A DNA stretch of 64,000 nt, from positions 139,305-203,304 of the forward strand of contig CAVTOX010000009.1 in the NCBI GenBank assembly GCA_963736425.1, read 5' to 3'. The notes beneath the pieces were generated by a model. It worked only from the letters and a program-made list of their open reading frames with translations, made no database searches and was not told where the DNA came from. The stretch comes from Prado023 sp963736425. Lineage in GTDB: Bacteria > Actinomycetota > Actinomycetes > S36-B12 > CAIYMF01. This document shows, piece by piece, positions 28,300 to 37,111 of the stretch. How positions within the stretch are numbered: position 1 is the first letter of the stretch; each line of letters opens with the position of its first letter. The translations under genes and the position numbers were made by a program.

Positions 28300-28482
28300 A
28301 TGAGTAATGGCAATGGCGCGGCGGCCGGCGGCGGAGCGATCTACGGGCTGGGCGTGTTCGGTGCCTGGGCCTGGTTCTGGCAGCAGGCGGACGGCTTCTG
28401 GGAGTACGCCCTGGCCATCCTTCAGGGCGTCTTCTGGCCGGCGTTCATGGTCTACCAGGCCTTCCAGGCCCTCGGCAGTTGA
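28300..28482 (+). CDS. Small membrane protein, 60 residues
   Basis: A 60-residue hydrophobic protein. A Gly/Ala/Asn-rich N-terminus is followed by one or two membrane helices (~14-30 and ~36-55) rich in aromatic residues (GAWAWFWQQADGFWEY; VFWPAFMVYQAFQAL). Similar short proteins with a WPAF(L/M)VY segment are frequent in actinobacteria; function unknown. GGAGAGG precedes the ATG but lies within a hairpin, so translation may be controlled. It could be read through from acnA. Confidence 0.7.
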   Translation: MSNGNGAAAGGGAIYGLGVFGAWAWFWQQADGFWEYALAILQGVFWPAFMVYQAFQALGS

Positions 28483-28488
28483 CGCAGG

Positions 28489-28995
28489 TCATCGGCCGGT
28501 GGGGCGTTGCTCCACGTCGACGACGACCTCGTTGTGCCGCATGAACGGGGGGATGAAGGGGGCGTTGAAGCGCGCCAGTCGCACGGCGCCCACTGGCTGC
28601 CACGGGGAGTCCGCCAAGGACTTCAGCAGTTGCCGCCCGCGCTTCTCGAGGTCGCTCGCATTGCCCCAGCCTGAGAACGTCAGCGCTGCCGCCACCTGTT
28701 CCGGGACGGTTCGCAGATGCACACGGGAGTCGGTCGGAGCAGGCAGGGTGTCCAGCCCGCGTCCCTCGGGCATCACGAATGCCACGGAGTGCCCCTCCTC
28801 GCCGGGCGTCTGCACCACGGGTGCAGTCATCGCGATCTGCCCCTGGATGTAGCCGAAGAGCGGGCGGAAGCCGCGGTTCCCGGCATCGTCGAAGTTCCCA
28901 TCCACGACCACCTCCGCGATCGTGTGCTCCGGGTAGCGGCGGATGTCGATCGCGCCCCATCGCCCGATCGACTCGTACGGCTGCTGCTGCGTCAT
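28489..28995 (-). CDS. SOUL-family heme-binding protein
   Basis: A 168-residue SOUL/HBP-family protein. Typical features: start with YESIGRWGAIDIRRYPEHTIAEV, the central IAMTAPVVQTPG (the IxMTxPV family signature), and a C-terminal FNAPFIPPFMRHNEVVVDV. SOUL proteins bind tetrapyrroles; in bacteria their role is unclear. No signal peptide, so probably cytoplasmic. It converges with the 60-residue gene only 6 bp away. The haem genes elsewhere in the window may be relevant, but no direct link is shown. Confidence 0.85.
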   Translation of the reverse strand: MTQQQPYESIGRWGAIDIRRYPEHTIAEVVVDGNFDDAGNRGFRPLFGYIQGQIAMTAPVVQTPGEEGHSVAFVMPEGRGLDTLPAPTDSRVHLRTVPEQVAAALTFSGWGNASDLEKRGRQLLKSLADSPWQPVGAVRLARFNAPFIPPFMRHNEVVVDVEQRPTGR

Positions 28996-29037
28996 GCAAC
29001 CAGTGTCCCGCCGAACCTTGCCACCCGCTGCTCGGGG

Positions 29038-29400
29038 CTACAGCTTCGGGCGCCAGCGGCGGCCCTGAAGCGCCTCCTCGACCAGGGCCACTTCGCGCAC
29101 CTGGGCGGCCAACCGGGCGCCCTCCTTGCTCAGGGCCACCAGCGTCTCCTCGACCGCCTCGGGGGGCACGCGCCCCGCCAGGTCGCGCCGGGTACCCGCG
29201 TAGGCCGACCGGGCGGCCTGCAGCGAGGCGTCGGCGTGCAGTGCTGCGAGGCGGGCGAGGACCACCGGGTAGCGCCTGAACACCTCATGCCCGCGGTAGT
29301 CCGGGGGGCACAGATCCAGGAGCCAGCCGACGACCTTGTCGGGGAACGCCGGCGACTCCGGATCGGGGACGGCGCGCGGCCACCCGGGGGGAGTCGTCAT
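29038..29400 (-). CDS. Conserved actinobacterial protein next to dxs, function unknown
   Basis: A 120-residue soluble protein, probably helical, with a WPRAVPDPESPAFPDKVVGWLLDLCPPDYRG-like start (only part cited as motif: WLLDLCPPDYRG) and a charged helical C-terminus ending RRWRPKL. It resembles proteins encoded next to dxs in other actinobacteria; function not known. TAGGCT on the minus strand (29413-29408) lies 7 nt before the ATG at 29400, so a leaderless start was chosen over upstream Met codons. Confidence 0.65.
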   Translation of the reverse strand: MTTPPGWPRAVPDPESPAFPDKVVGWLLDLCPPDYRGHEVFRRYPVVLARLAALHADASLQAARSAYAGTRRDLAGRVPPEAVEETLVALSKEGARLAAQVREVALVEEALQGRRWRPKL

Positions 29401-29490
29401 GGGCCCCAGCCTAGGGTCGCGCCGCCCGTGTGCCGACGGGCGTTCACTCCTAGACTGTATCGACGACCGCACGAGTAGGAGGCGCATCAC

Positions 29491-31365
29491 GTGGGCGTGC
29501 TGGACAGCATCGACTCACCCGCGGACCTCCGCGCGCTGAGACCTGAGCAGCTCGCCGAGCTGTCCGCGGAGATCCGTGGATTCCTCGTCGACAAGGTCAG
29601 CCGCACCGGCGGGCATCTTGGTCCCAACCTGGGGGTCGTGGAGCTGACCATCGCGCTGCACCGGGTGTTCGACTCACCCAGGGACGTGATCCTCTGGGAC
29701 ACCGGGCACCAGTCCTACGTGCACAAGATCATCACCGGCCGACGAGAGGGGTTCGACCACCTGCGCCAGGAGGGCGGGATCTCCGGCTACCCGTCACGTG
29801 CTGAGAGCCCCCACGACGTGATCGAGAACTCGCACGCGTCGACCGCGCTGTCCTACGCCGACGGCATCGCGAAGGCCTTCGAGCAGGCCGGGACCCTGGG
29901 CCAGCGGCACGTGGTGGCGGTCGTCGGGGACGGCTCGCTGACCGGGGGCATGTCGTGGGAGGCCCTGAACAACATCGCCGGCTCGCACCGACCCGTGATC
30001 ATCGTGGTCAACGACAACGAACGCTCCTATGCCCCGACCATCGGAGGACTCGCCCGCTACCTCGACACCCTGCGCACGACTCGCGGCTACGAGCGCTTCC
30101 TCGATTGGGGGAAGGACGTACTGGGTCGTACGCCCGTGCTGGGCGCGCCACTGTTCGAAGCCCTGCACGGGGTCAAGCGCGGGGTCAAGGATGTGGTCGC
30201 ACCGCAGGGGATGTTCGAGGACCTGGGGTTGAAGTATCTCGGCCCGGTCGACGGGCACGACGTGGCCTCTGTCGAGTCGGTGCTCAACGCAGCGCGCCGG
30301 TACGGCGGACCGGTCATCGTCCATGTCATCACGCAGAAGGGCCGCGGTTACGCCCCGGCGGAGAACGACGAGGCGGACCGCTTCCACGGCGTCGGGATCA
30401 TCGACCCGGAGACTGGGATCCCCGTGAGCAACGGCGGCCCGACCTGGACCGCAGCCTTCGCCGACGAGCTCGTGCAGGTCGGTCGTGACCGACCCGACGT
30501 GGTGGCCATCACCGCCGCGATGCTCTGCCCGACGGGCCTCGACCGGTTCGCCGCGGAGTTCCCGGATCGCACCTACGACGTGGGCATCGCCGAGCAGCAC
30601 GCGCTCACCTCGGCGGCCGGGATGGCCTACGCCGGGCTGCACCCGGTGGTCGCGCTGTACGCGACCTTCTTGAACCGCGCCTTCGACCAGGTGCTCATGG
30701 ATGTCGCACTGCACCGCGCCGGGGTGACGATCGTCCTGGACCGCGCCGGTGTCACCGGGGATGACGGGGCCTCACACAACGGCATGTGGGACCTCTCCAT
30801 GCTGGGGTTGATCCCCGGGGTCCGGGTCGCTGCTCCGCGCGACGAGGAGACCCTGCGACGGGCCCTGCGTGAGGCTGTGGCAGTCACCGACGGCCCGACG
30901 GTGCTGCGATTCCCCAAGGGCCGGCTCGCCGAGCCGCTTCTGGCGGTGGCTGACAGTGACGGGGTCGATCTTCTGCATGCCGATTCCGAGCCCCAGGTCC
31001 TGCTGGTCGGGGTGGGCAGCATGGCCGGCGTGGCCCGTGAGGCCGCCGTCAAGTTGTCCGCCGAGGGCGTGTCCGTGGCCGTCGCCGCACCGTTGTGGGT
31101 CACGCCGCTGCCCTCAGGCCTCCTGGACCTCGCCGGCGAGATCGGCCTGGTCGTGACGATGGAGGACAACGGCCTGGTCGGGGGGATCGGGTCGAGCCTT
31201 GCAACAGCGCTGGCCGATGCCGGGACCCGCGTGCGCATGGAGCGGCTGGGAATCCCGCAGGAGTTCCTGGACCACGCCGGTCGCCCAGCCATCCTGGAGC
31301 GCCTCGGGCTCACCGCTCAGGGATGCGCCGACGCCGCCCGGCGGTTGCTCGATCTGCCGGACTGA
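29491..31365 (+). CDS. dxs: 1-deoxy-D-xylulose-5-phosphate synthase
   Basis: A 624-residue transketolase-like enzyme that condenses pyruvate and glyceraldehyde 3-phosphate, the first and often rate-limiting step of the MEP isoprenoid pathway. The thiamine-pyrophosphate site is GDGSLTGGMSWEALNN (~150-165). The substrate/catalytic region DVGIAEQHALTSAAGMA (~365) and DRAGVTGDDGASHNGMWDL are typical. The GTG at 29491 follows GTAGGAGGCG. The stop overlaps the diguanylate-cyclase gene by one base (TGATG), implying coupled translation. Confidence 0.97.
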   Translation: MGVLDSIDSPADLRALRPEQLAELSAEIRGFLVDKVSRTGGHLGPNLGVVELTIALHRVFDSPRDVILWDTGHQSYVHKIITGRREGFDHLRQEGGISGYPSRAESPHDVIENSHASTALSYADGIAKAFEQAGTLGQRHVVAVVGDGSLTGGMSWEALNNIAGSHRPVIIVVNDNERSYAPTIGGLARYLDTLRTTRGYERFLDWGKDVLGRTPVLGAPLFEALHGVKRGVKDVVAPQGMFEDLGLKYLGPVDGHDVASVESVLNAARRYGGPVIVHVITQKGRGYAPAENDEADRFHGVGIIDPETGIPVSNGGPTWTAAFADELVQVGRDRPDVVAITAAMLCPTGLDRFAAEFPDRTYDVGIAEQHALTSAAGMAYAGLHPVVALYATFLNRAFDQVLMDVALHRAGVTIVLDRAGVTGDDGASHNGMWDLSMLGLIPGVRVAAPRDEETLRRALREAVAVTDGPTVLRFPKGRLAEPLLAVADSDGVDLLHADSEPQVLLVGVGSMAGVAREAAVKLSAEGVSVAVAAPLWVTPLPSGLLDLAGEIGLVVTMEDNGLVGGIGSSLATALADAGTRVRMERLGIPQEFLDHAGRPAILERLGLTAQGCADAARRLLDLPD

Positions 31366-33137
31366 TGGCGGTGGACGGGGACGCGGTCGTGCCCAGCGCG
31401 GTGAGCCGAGCCGAGGGTGAGCGCAGCGGGCTGCTGCGCTCGGTCTTCGACGAGTCGCCGGTCGCGATCCTGCGCGTGACGACACTGCAGGGGCTGCCAG
31501 ACCTCGTGGTCGACGCCAACCCAGCCGCTGCGACCTTCCTCGCCCGGCGCCCGGAGGAGCTGGTCGGCACCCGACTGGTGGAGTTGATCCCCGGGGTGAG
31601 CGGCGTCGAACAGCGGGCGCCCGGGTCGGCCCCGGCGATCCGGGTGTCGATCCCCGGCGTCGAAGGGGATCGCTGGGTGGCGGTCTCGATCTCGCCGCTG
31701 TCCGAGGAGGACTCGACGGGTCAGCCCCTGGCCCTGGTGATCCTGCACGACGTCACGGAGCAGTCGACCACCCGGGCGCGACTGGATCGTGAGGCGCGCG
31801 AGGACCCACTCACGGGCCTGATCAATCGGGGCGAGCTGTTACGTCGACTTGCGGCCCTCGACCAGGGGTCCGGCGGCCCCCATGTGGCCATCATCTTCCT
31901 GGACCTTGACGGCTTCAAGATGGTCAACGACACCCGTGGGCACCATGTGGGCGACGAGCTGTTGGTGGCGGTGGCGCGGCGCATCCGGGCGGCCGTGCGC
32001 CCCGAGGACTCGCTGGCCCGGATCGGTGGTGACGAGTTCGTGGTCCTCTGCCCGAAGCTGGCGGACCCCCAGGACGTGCGCGCCGTGGCCGATCGCGTGC
32101 GGGCGACCCTGGACCAGCCCGTGAGCATTGAGGGTCGCTCGCACCGGATCAGCATGAGTGTCGGCATCGCCCTTGCCCGCGCCGATTCGATCGATCCGGC
32201 CAACCTGCTGCGCCAGGCTGACATGGCGATGTACCGGGCGAAGGACGCCGGGCGCAACACGGTGCGCCTGCACTCGGTGGAGATGGACGAGGAGCTCGAG
32301 ACCGCTGAGCGGATCCGTGAGGCCCTGGGCGTGGCCCTTGAGGTCGAGCAGCCCGTGGTCGGCGCAGGCCAGCCCGCCGGGCTCGTCCTGCACTACCAGC
32401 CCATCGTGGAGATCGCCTCGGGCCGGCTTGCCTATGTCGAGGCCCTGGCGCGTTTGCAGCTCTCTGAAGGACGGTTGGTGTATCCCTCGCAGTTCCTGCC
32501 GGTCGCAGCCCGCGGGGGGCTCAACGGAGCCCTCAGTGAGCAGGTCCTGCGGCGGACGCTGCACCAGCGTGCGCTCTGGCGTGCCGACGGGGTGGACGTG
32601 CCTGTCGGACTGAACCTCGCCCGCGGGCAGGTGTACTCGGCCTCGTTCGCCGGGGACGCGTTGCGGATCATCGCCGAGCAGGGCGACACCCCGGGTGCCG
32701 TCGTCTTCGAGATGGGGGAGTTCGGGTTGCTGGAGCCCACCGGCCCCGCGCAGCTGACCCTGCGCAGGCTGCGTGCCTCCGGGATCGGCCTGGCCATCGA
32801 CCACTTCGGGACGGGCTACTCGTCCCTGGGCGCCCTGCGGTTCCTCGGGCCGCATCGGGTGAAGATCGACCGCTCGTTCGTGGCGAGCATCACGGCGAGC
32901 GGTGCCGATCGGGCGATCGTGACTGCGGCGATCTCCGCCGCCCACGCCCTGGGCCAGAAGGTCGTGGCGGAGGGTGTGGAGACCCGCCAGCAGCTCGACG
33001 TGCTCGCGGAGCTGGGGTGCGACGAGGCCCAGGGGTACCTGATCGCCCAGGTGCTGCGCCCCGAGGAGATGGGTCTGGCCACTGCACGCTGGGCCCCCGG
33101 CTCGTTGGAGCGGACCGATGCCGCGGCGGCGGGCTGA
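31365..33137 (+). CDS. PAS-GGDEF-EAL cyclic-di-GMP protein
   Basis: A 590-residue protein: PAS-like sensor (~25-125), GGDEF domain (~140-300, intact signature RIGGDEFVVL, so diguanylate cyclase activity is plausible) and EAL domain (~330-580). In the EAL domain YVEALARL, KIDRSFV and AEGVET are kept, but the metal-binding DDFGTGYSSL reads DHFGTGYSSL, and the usual NxS strand reads NLARGQ. The phosphodiesterase may therefore be weak or serve as a sensor. No membrane helices, so cytoplasmic. ATG 31365 overlaps the dxs stop. Confidence 0.9.
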   Translation: MAVDGDAVVPSAVSRAEGERSGLLRSVFDESPVAILRVTTLQGLPDLVVDANPAAATFLARRPEELVGTRLVELIPGVSGVEQRAPGSAPAIRVSIPGVEGDRWVAVSISPLSEEDSTGQPLALVILHDVTEQSTTRARLDREAREDPLTGLINRGELLRRLAALDQGSGGPHVAIIFLDLDGFKMVNDTRGHHVGDELLVAVARRIRAAVRPEDSLARIGGDEFVVLCPKLADPQDVRAVADRVRATLDQPVSIEGRSHRISMSVGIALARADSIDPANLLRQADMAMYRAKDAGRNTVRLHSVEMDEELETAERIREALGVALEVEQPVVGAGQPAGLVLHYQPIVEIASGRLAYVEALARLQLSEGRLVYPSQFLPVAARGGLNGALSEQVLRRTLHQRALWRADGVDVPVGLNLARGQVYSASFAGDALRIIAEQGDTPGAVVFEMGEFGLLEPTGPAQLTLRRLRASGIGLAIDHFGTGYSSLGALRFLGPHRVKIDRSFVASITASGADRAIVTAAISAAHALGQKVVAEGVETRQQLDVLAELGCDEAQGYLIAQVLRPEEMGLATARWAPGSLERTDAAAAG

Positions 33138-33139
33138 TC

Positions 33140-34387
33140 TCAGCTGCCCGCTGGTTGGAGCGCATCCTCGAGCAGTCCGGCCGTGAGCTCGACCTGCCAG
33201 GGCCGCGCACCAGCGGCGCTGAGCGTCGCTGCCACGGCGCTCGGGTCCTCAGGCGGTTGCCACATCAGCCGGCGGACGAGGTCAGGGGTGAGCAGGTTCT
33301 CGACGGGCAGGTTCACCTGCTCGGCCAGTGCCTGCAGGGCCGCGCGGGCGCGATCGAGCCGTGCAGCGGCCACGGGATCGCGCTGCGCCCATGATCGGGG
33401 CGGTGGCGGGCCATCGCCCTTGACCGCGGCGAGGGGGAGGTCCTTCTCCGGGACAGCCCATGCGTCACGCAGGGCGGCGCCCCAGGCGCGCTGGTAGCGC
33501 GTCGCTCCCCGGCCGTGGAAGGCCCTGGTCGCCTGGAGTGCTGCGAGGTCGCGGGGCAGGGCCTGGGCTGCGGCAACGATCGACGAGTCGGGCAGCAGCC
33601 GTCCCGGCGCGGTGTCGGTCTCCTGGCCGATCCGGTCACGGGCCACCCACAGGTGCTCGACGATGGCCAGGGAGCGTCGCGAGCGGATCTTGTGCATGCC
33701 TGAGGTGCGTCGCCAGGGATCGACGCGGGGTGGGGGCGGAGGGGCATCTCGAACCGCCGCGAACTCCTGCTCCGCCCACTCGAGCTTGCCCGCCTCCAGT
33801 AGTCGGCCACGCATCTCGGTTCGCAGCTCGATGAGCACCTCGACGTCGAGGGCCGCGTACTCCAGCCAGTCCTCGGGCAGCGGTCTGCGCGACCAGTCAG
33901 CGGCTCCGTGTCCCTTGGCCAGGGTCACGCCCAGCACCGTCTCGACCATGGGGCCGAGACCGACACGGGGCATGCCCAGCAGTCGCCCGGCGAGCTCAGT
34001 GTCGAACAGGGTCGTGGGCGCAAGACCCAGCTCGGCCAGGCACGGAAGGTCCTGGCTGGCCGCATGCAGGATCCACTCCGGGCCGCGCAAGGCCTCGGCC
34101 AGACCCGCGACGCCGGGCACCGCGTGCGGGTCGATGAGCGAGCTGCCTGCGCCCTCGCGGCGGATCTGGATCAGGTAGGCGCGCTGGCCGTAGCGGTACC
34201 CGGAGGCGCGCTCGGTGTCCACCGCGATCGGGCCGGTGCCTGCCATGAGGTCGCGCACGACCCGATCGAGGTCAGCCTGGGTCTCGGTGATGCGCGGGAG
34301 CCCATCACGCAGCTCGAGCGGGGGCGGCGGCGCGGGCTCCTCGATCTCAGCCAGCTCCGCGACATCGAGGGCGGGGGACTCGGACAC
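33140..34387 (-). CDS. rnd: Ribonuclease D family 3'-5' exonuclease
   Basis: A 415-residue DEDD exonuclease (Rv2681 type). The DEDDy motifs are: I, IAVDTERASGYRYGQ; II, HAASQDLPCL; III, DWLEYAALDVEVL. An HRDC domain follows at ~220-300 (WARDRIGQETD region), and a second HRDC-like segment near the end. Expected role: tRNA 3'-end or structured-RNA processing. TACGGT on the minus strand (34399-34394) is 6 nt before the GTG at 34387, so the transcript is probably leaderless. It ends 2 bp from the converging c-di-GMP gene. Confidence 0.88.
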   Translation of the reverse strand: MSESPALDVAELAEIEEPAPPPPLELRDGLPRITETQADLDRVVRDLMAGTGPIAVDTERASGYRYGQRAYLIQIRREGAGSSLIDPHAVPGVAGLAEALRGPEWILHAASQDLPCLAELGLAPTTLFDTELAGRLLGMPRVGLGPMVETVLGVTLAKGHGAADWSRRPLPEDWLEYAALDVEVLIELRTEMRGRLLEAGKLEWAEQEFAAVRDAPPPPPRVDPWRRTSGMHKIRSRRSLAIVEHLWVARDRIGQETDTAPGRLLPDSSIVAAAQALPRDLAALQATRAFHGRGATRYQRAWGAALRDAWAVPEKDLPLAAVKGDGPPPPRSWAQRDPVAAARLDRARAALQALAEQVNLPVENLLTPDLVRRLMWQPPEDPSAVAATLSAAGARPWQVELTAGLLEDALQPAGS

Positions 34388-34472
34388 GGTGTCACCGTAC
34401 CGGGGACCGCCCCGGGGCCGACCGACCGAACCGCCGATCTGCGCCGACTTCCGACCCGGGTCCGGGCGATCT

Positions 34473-34511
34473 GCTCCCCCTTCGCCGAACTGCTGCCGTC
34501 CACGGGGGAGC
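34473..34511 (-). terminator. Hairpin downstream of the LuxR-type gene
   Basis: GCTCCCCC (34473-34480) and GGGGGAGC (34504-34511) form a perfect 8-bp stem with a 23-nt loop, 59 nt after the stop of the leftward LuxR-type gene. No U-run follows, so this is only a candidate. Confidence 0.3.
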
Positions 34512-34569
34512 AAGTCGGGCATGTCGGAGCAGAGCGTCTGGAGGGTGTCGCGAGGGGGGCGAACTGCTG

Positions 34570-35181
34570 TCAGGTGACGACACCGTGACGGAAGCCGATC
34601 GCGACCATCTCGGCGCGGTCGCCGGTCCCGATCTTGCGCCCGATCCGAGCCAGATGACTCTTGACCGTCAGCGCCGACAGGCACAGATCCTCACCGATCT
34701 GCCGGTTCGTCTGACCCTCGGCAACCCGTTGCAGCACCTGGACCTCGCGTGCCGACATGGCATCGACCCCCTCGTCGCCGGAGCGGGAGCGGGGGAGCGG
34801 AATGCCGAGGCCAGCGGCTGCGGACTTCGTGGGCGGGACGATGGCTGAGCGAGCCCCGCCGCTGATCGCCTGGCGCACCAACTCGGACCGCGTCGTGACC
34901 ACCACGACCCGGCGCCACCCGATGGCGCGCAGCGCGCGCAGCTCCTCGCGGACCTGGGGGCCAGCGGCCTCGACCACGCAGAGGTCGTGGGGGCCGTTGG
35001 GGCTGGGTACCTGCCCACCGCGCGCGGTGGTGGCGCGATACACGGCCGAGGCGCCCAGCGAGCGCAGCCGGGGTGTGAGCCCCGCGACATGCGCGGCATC
35101 GACGCCGACGGTCAGTGCGGCGAAGCGACCCCGGGGCAGGGGGATGATCGGTACGGTGGCGCTCTGGGCGACAGTGATCAC
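34570..35181 (-). CDS. LuxR-family transcriptional regulator with atypical receiver
   Basis: A 203-residue protein. The N-terminal ~125 residues resemble a degenerate receiver: no conserved Asp pocket is obvious in HDLCVVEAAG and VVVVTTRSELV. The C-terminal LuxR HTH (~140-200) is clear: MSAREVQVLQRVAEGQTNRQIGEDLCLSALTVKSHLARIGRKIG. It probably works without phosphorylation. The family is commonly encoded beside RNase D and DUF3000 in actinobacteria. GGAGGTGCC precedes the GTG start. Confidence 0.82.
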   Translation of the reverse strand: MITVAQSATVPIIPLPRGRFAALTVGVDAAHVAGLTPRLRSLGASAVYRATTARGGQVPSPNGPHDLCVVEAAGPQVREELRALRAIGWRRVVVVTTRSELVRQAISGGARSAIVPPTKSAAAGLGIPLPRSRSGDEGVDAMSAREVQVLQRVAEGQTNRQIGEDLCLSALTVKSHLARIGRKIGTGDRAEMVAIGFRHGVVT

Positions 35182-35308
35182 GGCACCTCCAAGGGCGCGT
35201 CCGGGCTCAAGCCAACTAGGACACCTATCGGGGGCGGCGCGTCAGCGCCTTGAGCAACGTCACCCGAAGGAGTGAGAGCGCCGGGTCAGGCAGCCGCTGC
35301 GGGCGAGC

Positions 35309-35878
35309 TCAGCCGCGCGGGCGTGGGAGCTGGGCCACCCCCGGGGGCAGTGGCATGAGGCCCGCTGCCTGACCGAGCACCTCCGCCCAGGCGTGGGCGT
35401 GGGGGGCCAGGTTGGCGTCATTCGGGGTCCAGGAGACCCGGATCTCGATCTGCCCCTCCAGCGGGCGCTCCGACAGGCCGCCGAACGACTCCGAGGTCAC
35501 CCGCGTGACGGTCCCCGAGATGTTGGTGTAGCTCGCGCCCTGGGTGTCCAGCGCCTCGACGAGCCACGACCAGCCCACCTCGGCCAGGAGCGGGTCGGCG
35601 GCCATCTCCGTCTCGAGGGTCGCCTTGATGAAGGCCACGACCCGGAAGGTCCCGCCCCAGGAGTCCTGGCCCTGCGGGTCGTGCAGGACGACGAGGCGCC
35701 CGTTGCCGAGGTCCTCATCGTCGATCACGACCTCGGCGGTCAGCGCGATCGCGAACGGCGCCAGCCTCTGGGGGGCCGGCGCCTCCTCGAGCAGGATCTC
35801 AGGTCGCAGTCGGAGGTCGCGCAAGGACGTCAGCGCGGTCCGGAAGTCCGCAGCCTCATCGCCGACGATCGCGTTCAT
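35309..35878 (-). CDS. DUF3000 family protein
   Basis: A 189-residue soluble protein of the actinobacterial DUF3000 family (Rv2680 type), function unknown. Conserved features visible: FRTALTSLRDLRLRPEILLEEAPAP-type start (short motif LRPEILLEE), GRLVVLHDPQGQDSWGG, and ISGTVTRVTSESFGGL. TAGCCT on the minus strand (35891-35886) lies 7 nt before the ATG, so a leaderless mRNA is likely. It diverges from the EamA transporter. Confidence 0.85.
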   Translation of the reverse strand: MNAIVGDEAADFRTALTSLRDLRLRPEILLEEAPAPQRLAPFAIALTAEVVIDDEDLGNGRLVVLHDPQGQDSWGGTFRVVAFIKATLETEMAADPLLAEVGWSWLVEALDTQGASYTNISGTVTRVTSESFGGLSERPLEGQIEIRVSWTPNDANLAPHAHAWAEVLGQAAGLMPLPPGVAQLPRPRG

Positions 35879-35955
35879 GAGCGGCAGGCTACGCCCTGAA
35901 GGCCCGCTTCGGAGGGAGATCGGTCACCGACGGCCAGCGTGTACCGTCTCGATCC

Positions 35956-36783
35956 GTGGCCTCCCTGCTCGCGCTGTTCTCGTCGGTGCTCTGGGGCAGT
36001 GCCGACTACGTCGCGGGAAAGCTGTCGAGACGCCGGCACGTCCTGGTGGTCCTGGGCGGCACCCAGACGGTCGGTCTGGTTGCCATGCTGGTCGTGGCGA
36101 CGCTGACCGGAGCATGGGGTGCGCCCCCTGACTACCTGGGCTGGGCGGTGCTCGCCAGCGTGTCGGGGGCGACGGGCCTTGCCCTGTACTACCGGGCGCT
36201 GGCGATCGGGACGATGGGCGTGGTCTCGCCGATCGCGGCGCTTGGTGTGCTTGTTCCATTGGCGTTCGGTCTGGCCGGCGGTGAGCAGCCGACGACGCTG
36301 CAGGTTCTCGGGATCGTGCTGGCGCTCGTCGGTGTGGTGGCAGCCAGCGGCCCGGAGGTCCACGGCGACGCGGGCTGGGTCCCGGTGCTGCTCGCCGGTG
36401 GCTCGGCGGTGTTCCTCGGGACCTCGCTGGTGGCGATCGCCCAGGGAAGTGAGACCAGCGTGGTGATGACGATGACCGTGATGCGGATCACCACCGTGAC
36501 CCTCATGGCGCTGGCCGTTCTGGCGCTGCGCCGCAGCGTCACCGTGACACGTGCGGAGGCGCCGGCCTTCGTCGCCGTGGGCCTGATGGACGTGGGGGCC
36601 AACCTCGCCTTCGGGCTGGCCAGCACCCTCGGGATGCTGTCGCTGGTCAGCATCTTCGGGTCGCTCTACCCGGTGGCCACGATCCTGCTGGCGCGCTTCA
36701 TCGACCACGAGCGCCTGCGACCGGTCCAACAGGTCGGCGTCGTCCTGGTCCTCGGCGGTGTGGCGGCCATCACCGCCGGTTAG
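35956..36783 (+). CDS. EamA/DMT-family transporter
   Basis: A 275-residue drug/metabolite-transporter protein with about ten transmembrane helices in two EamA repeats (~1-135 and ~140-275). It starts MASLLALFSSVLWGSADYV and has the repeat-end VVSPIAALGVLVPLAFGLA / LVSIFGSLYPVATILLARF. Substrate unknown; the family exports amino acids, nucleotides and other metabolites. TACCGT (35942-35947) stands 8 nt before the GTG, so it is probably leaderless. Confidence 0.85.
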   Translation: MASLLALFSSVLWGSADYVAGKLSRRRHVLVVLGGTQTVGLVAMLVVATLTGAWGAPPDYLGWAVLASVSGATGLALYYRALAIGTMGVVSPIAALGVLVPLAFGLAGGEQPTTLQVLGIVLALVGVVAASGPEVHGDAGWVPVLLAGGSAVFLGTSLVAIAQGSETSVVMTMTVMRITTVTLMALAVLALRRSVTVTRAEAPAFVAVGLMDVGANLAFGLASTLGMLSLVSIFGSLYPVATILLARFIDHERLRPVQQVGVVLVLGGVAAITAG

Positions 36784-36827
36784 CCGTCCTCGGTGGTGGA
36801 TCATCTGCCCATGGCATCCGAGTATGG

Positions 36828-36857
36828 GCACCACCCAGCCCTTCACCGTGGTGGTGC
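36828..36857. terminator. Hairpin between converging EamA and mycoredoxin genes
   Basis: GCACCACC (36828-36835) pairs perfectly with GGTGGTGC (36850-36857), loop 14 nt, between two converging genes. It could act as a bidirectional terminator, though no U-tract is present on either side. Confidence 0.35.
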
Positions 36858-36868
36858 TGGCCAACGGC

Positions 36869-37111
36869 TCAGCTGCGCAGGGCGCCCAGAATGTCGCGGA
36901 CTGACGGGTTGGTCATCGCGGTCCCGTCGGGCAGGACCACGGTGGGCACGGTCTGGTTCCCGCCGTTGACACGCTCCACGACGGCCGCAGCGTCGGGATC
37001 CGACTCGATGTTGATCTCGGTGTAGGCGATGCCAGCACGCTTCAGGGAGTGCTTGAGCCGGATGCAGTACCCGCACCAGGTAGTGGTGTACATCGTGACG
37101 GGCTCGGTCAC
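36869..37111 (-). CDS. Mycoredoxin / glutaredoxin-like protein
   Basis: An 80-residue thioredoxin-fold protein with the redox motif WCGYC (Cys13, Cys16), the cis-Pro in QTVPTVVLPDG, and the short length typical of mycoredoxin-1. Mycoredoxins reduce protein-mycothiol mixed disulfides in actinobacteria. Its ATG overlaps the stop of the 164-residue gene upstream (ATGA), so it is the last gene of the leftward five-gene run with the lipid-type reductases. Confidence 0.88.
   Translation of the reverse strand: MTEPVTMYTTTWCGYCIRLKHSLKRAGIAYTEINIESDPDAAAVVERVNGGNQTVPTVVLPDGTAMTNPSVRDILGALRS

Noticed and set aside
29401..29490. Thiamine-pyrophosphate riboswitch before dxs
   Set aside because: The 90-bp gap is occupied by divergent promoters and lacks the conserved CUGAGA/ACCUGA-type segments.
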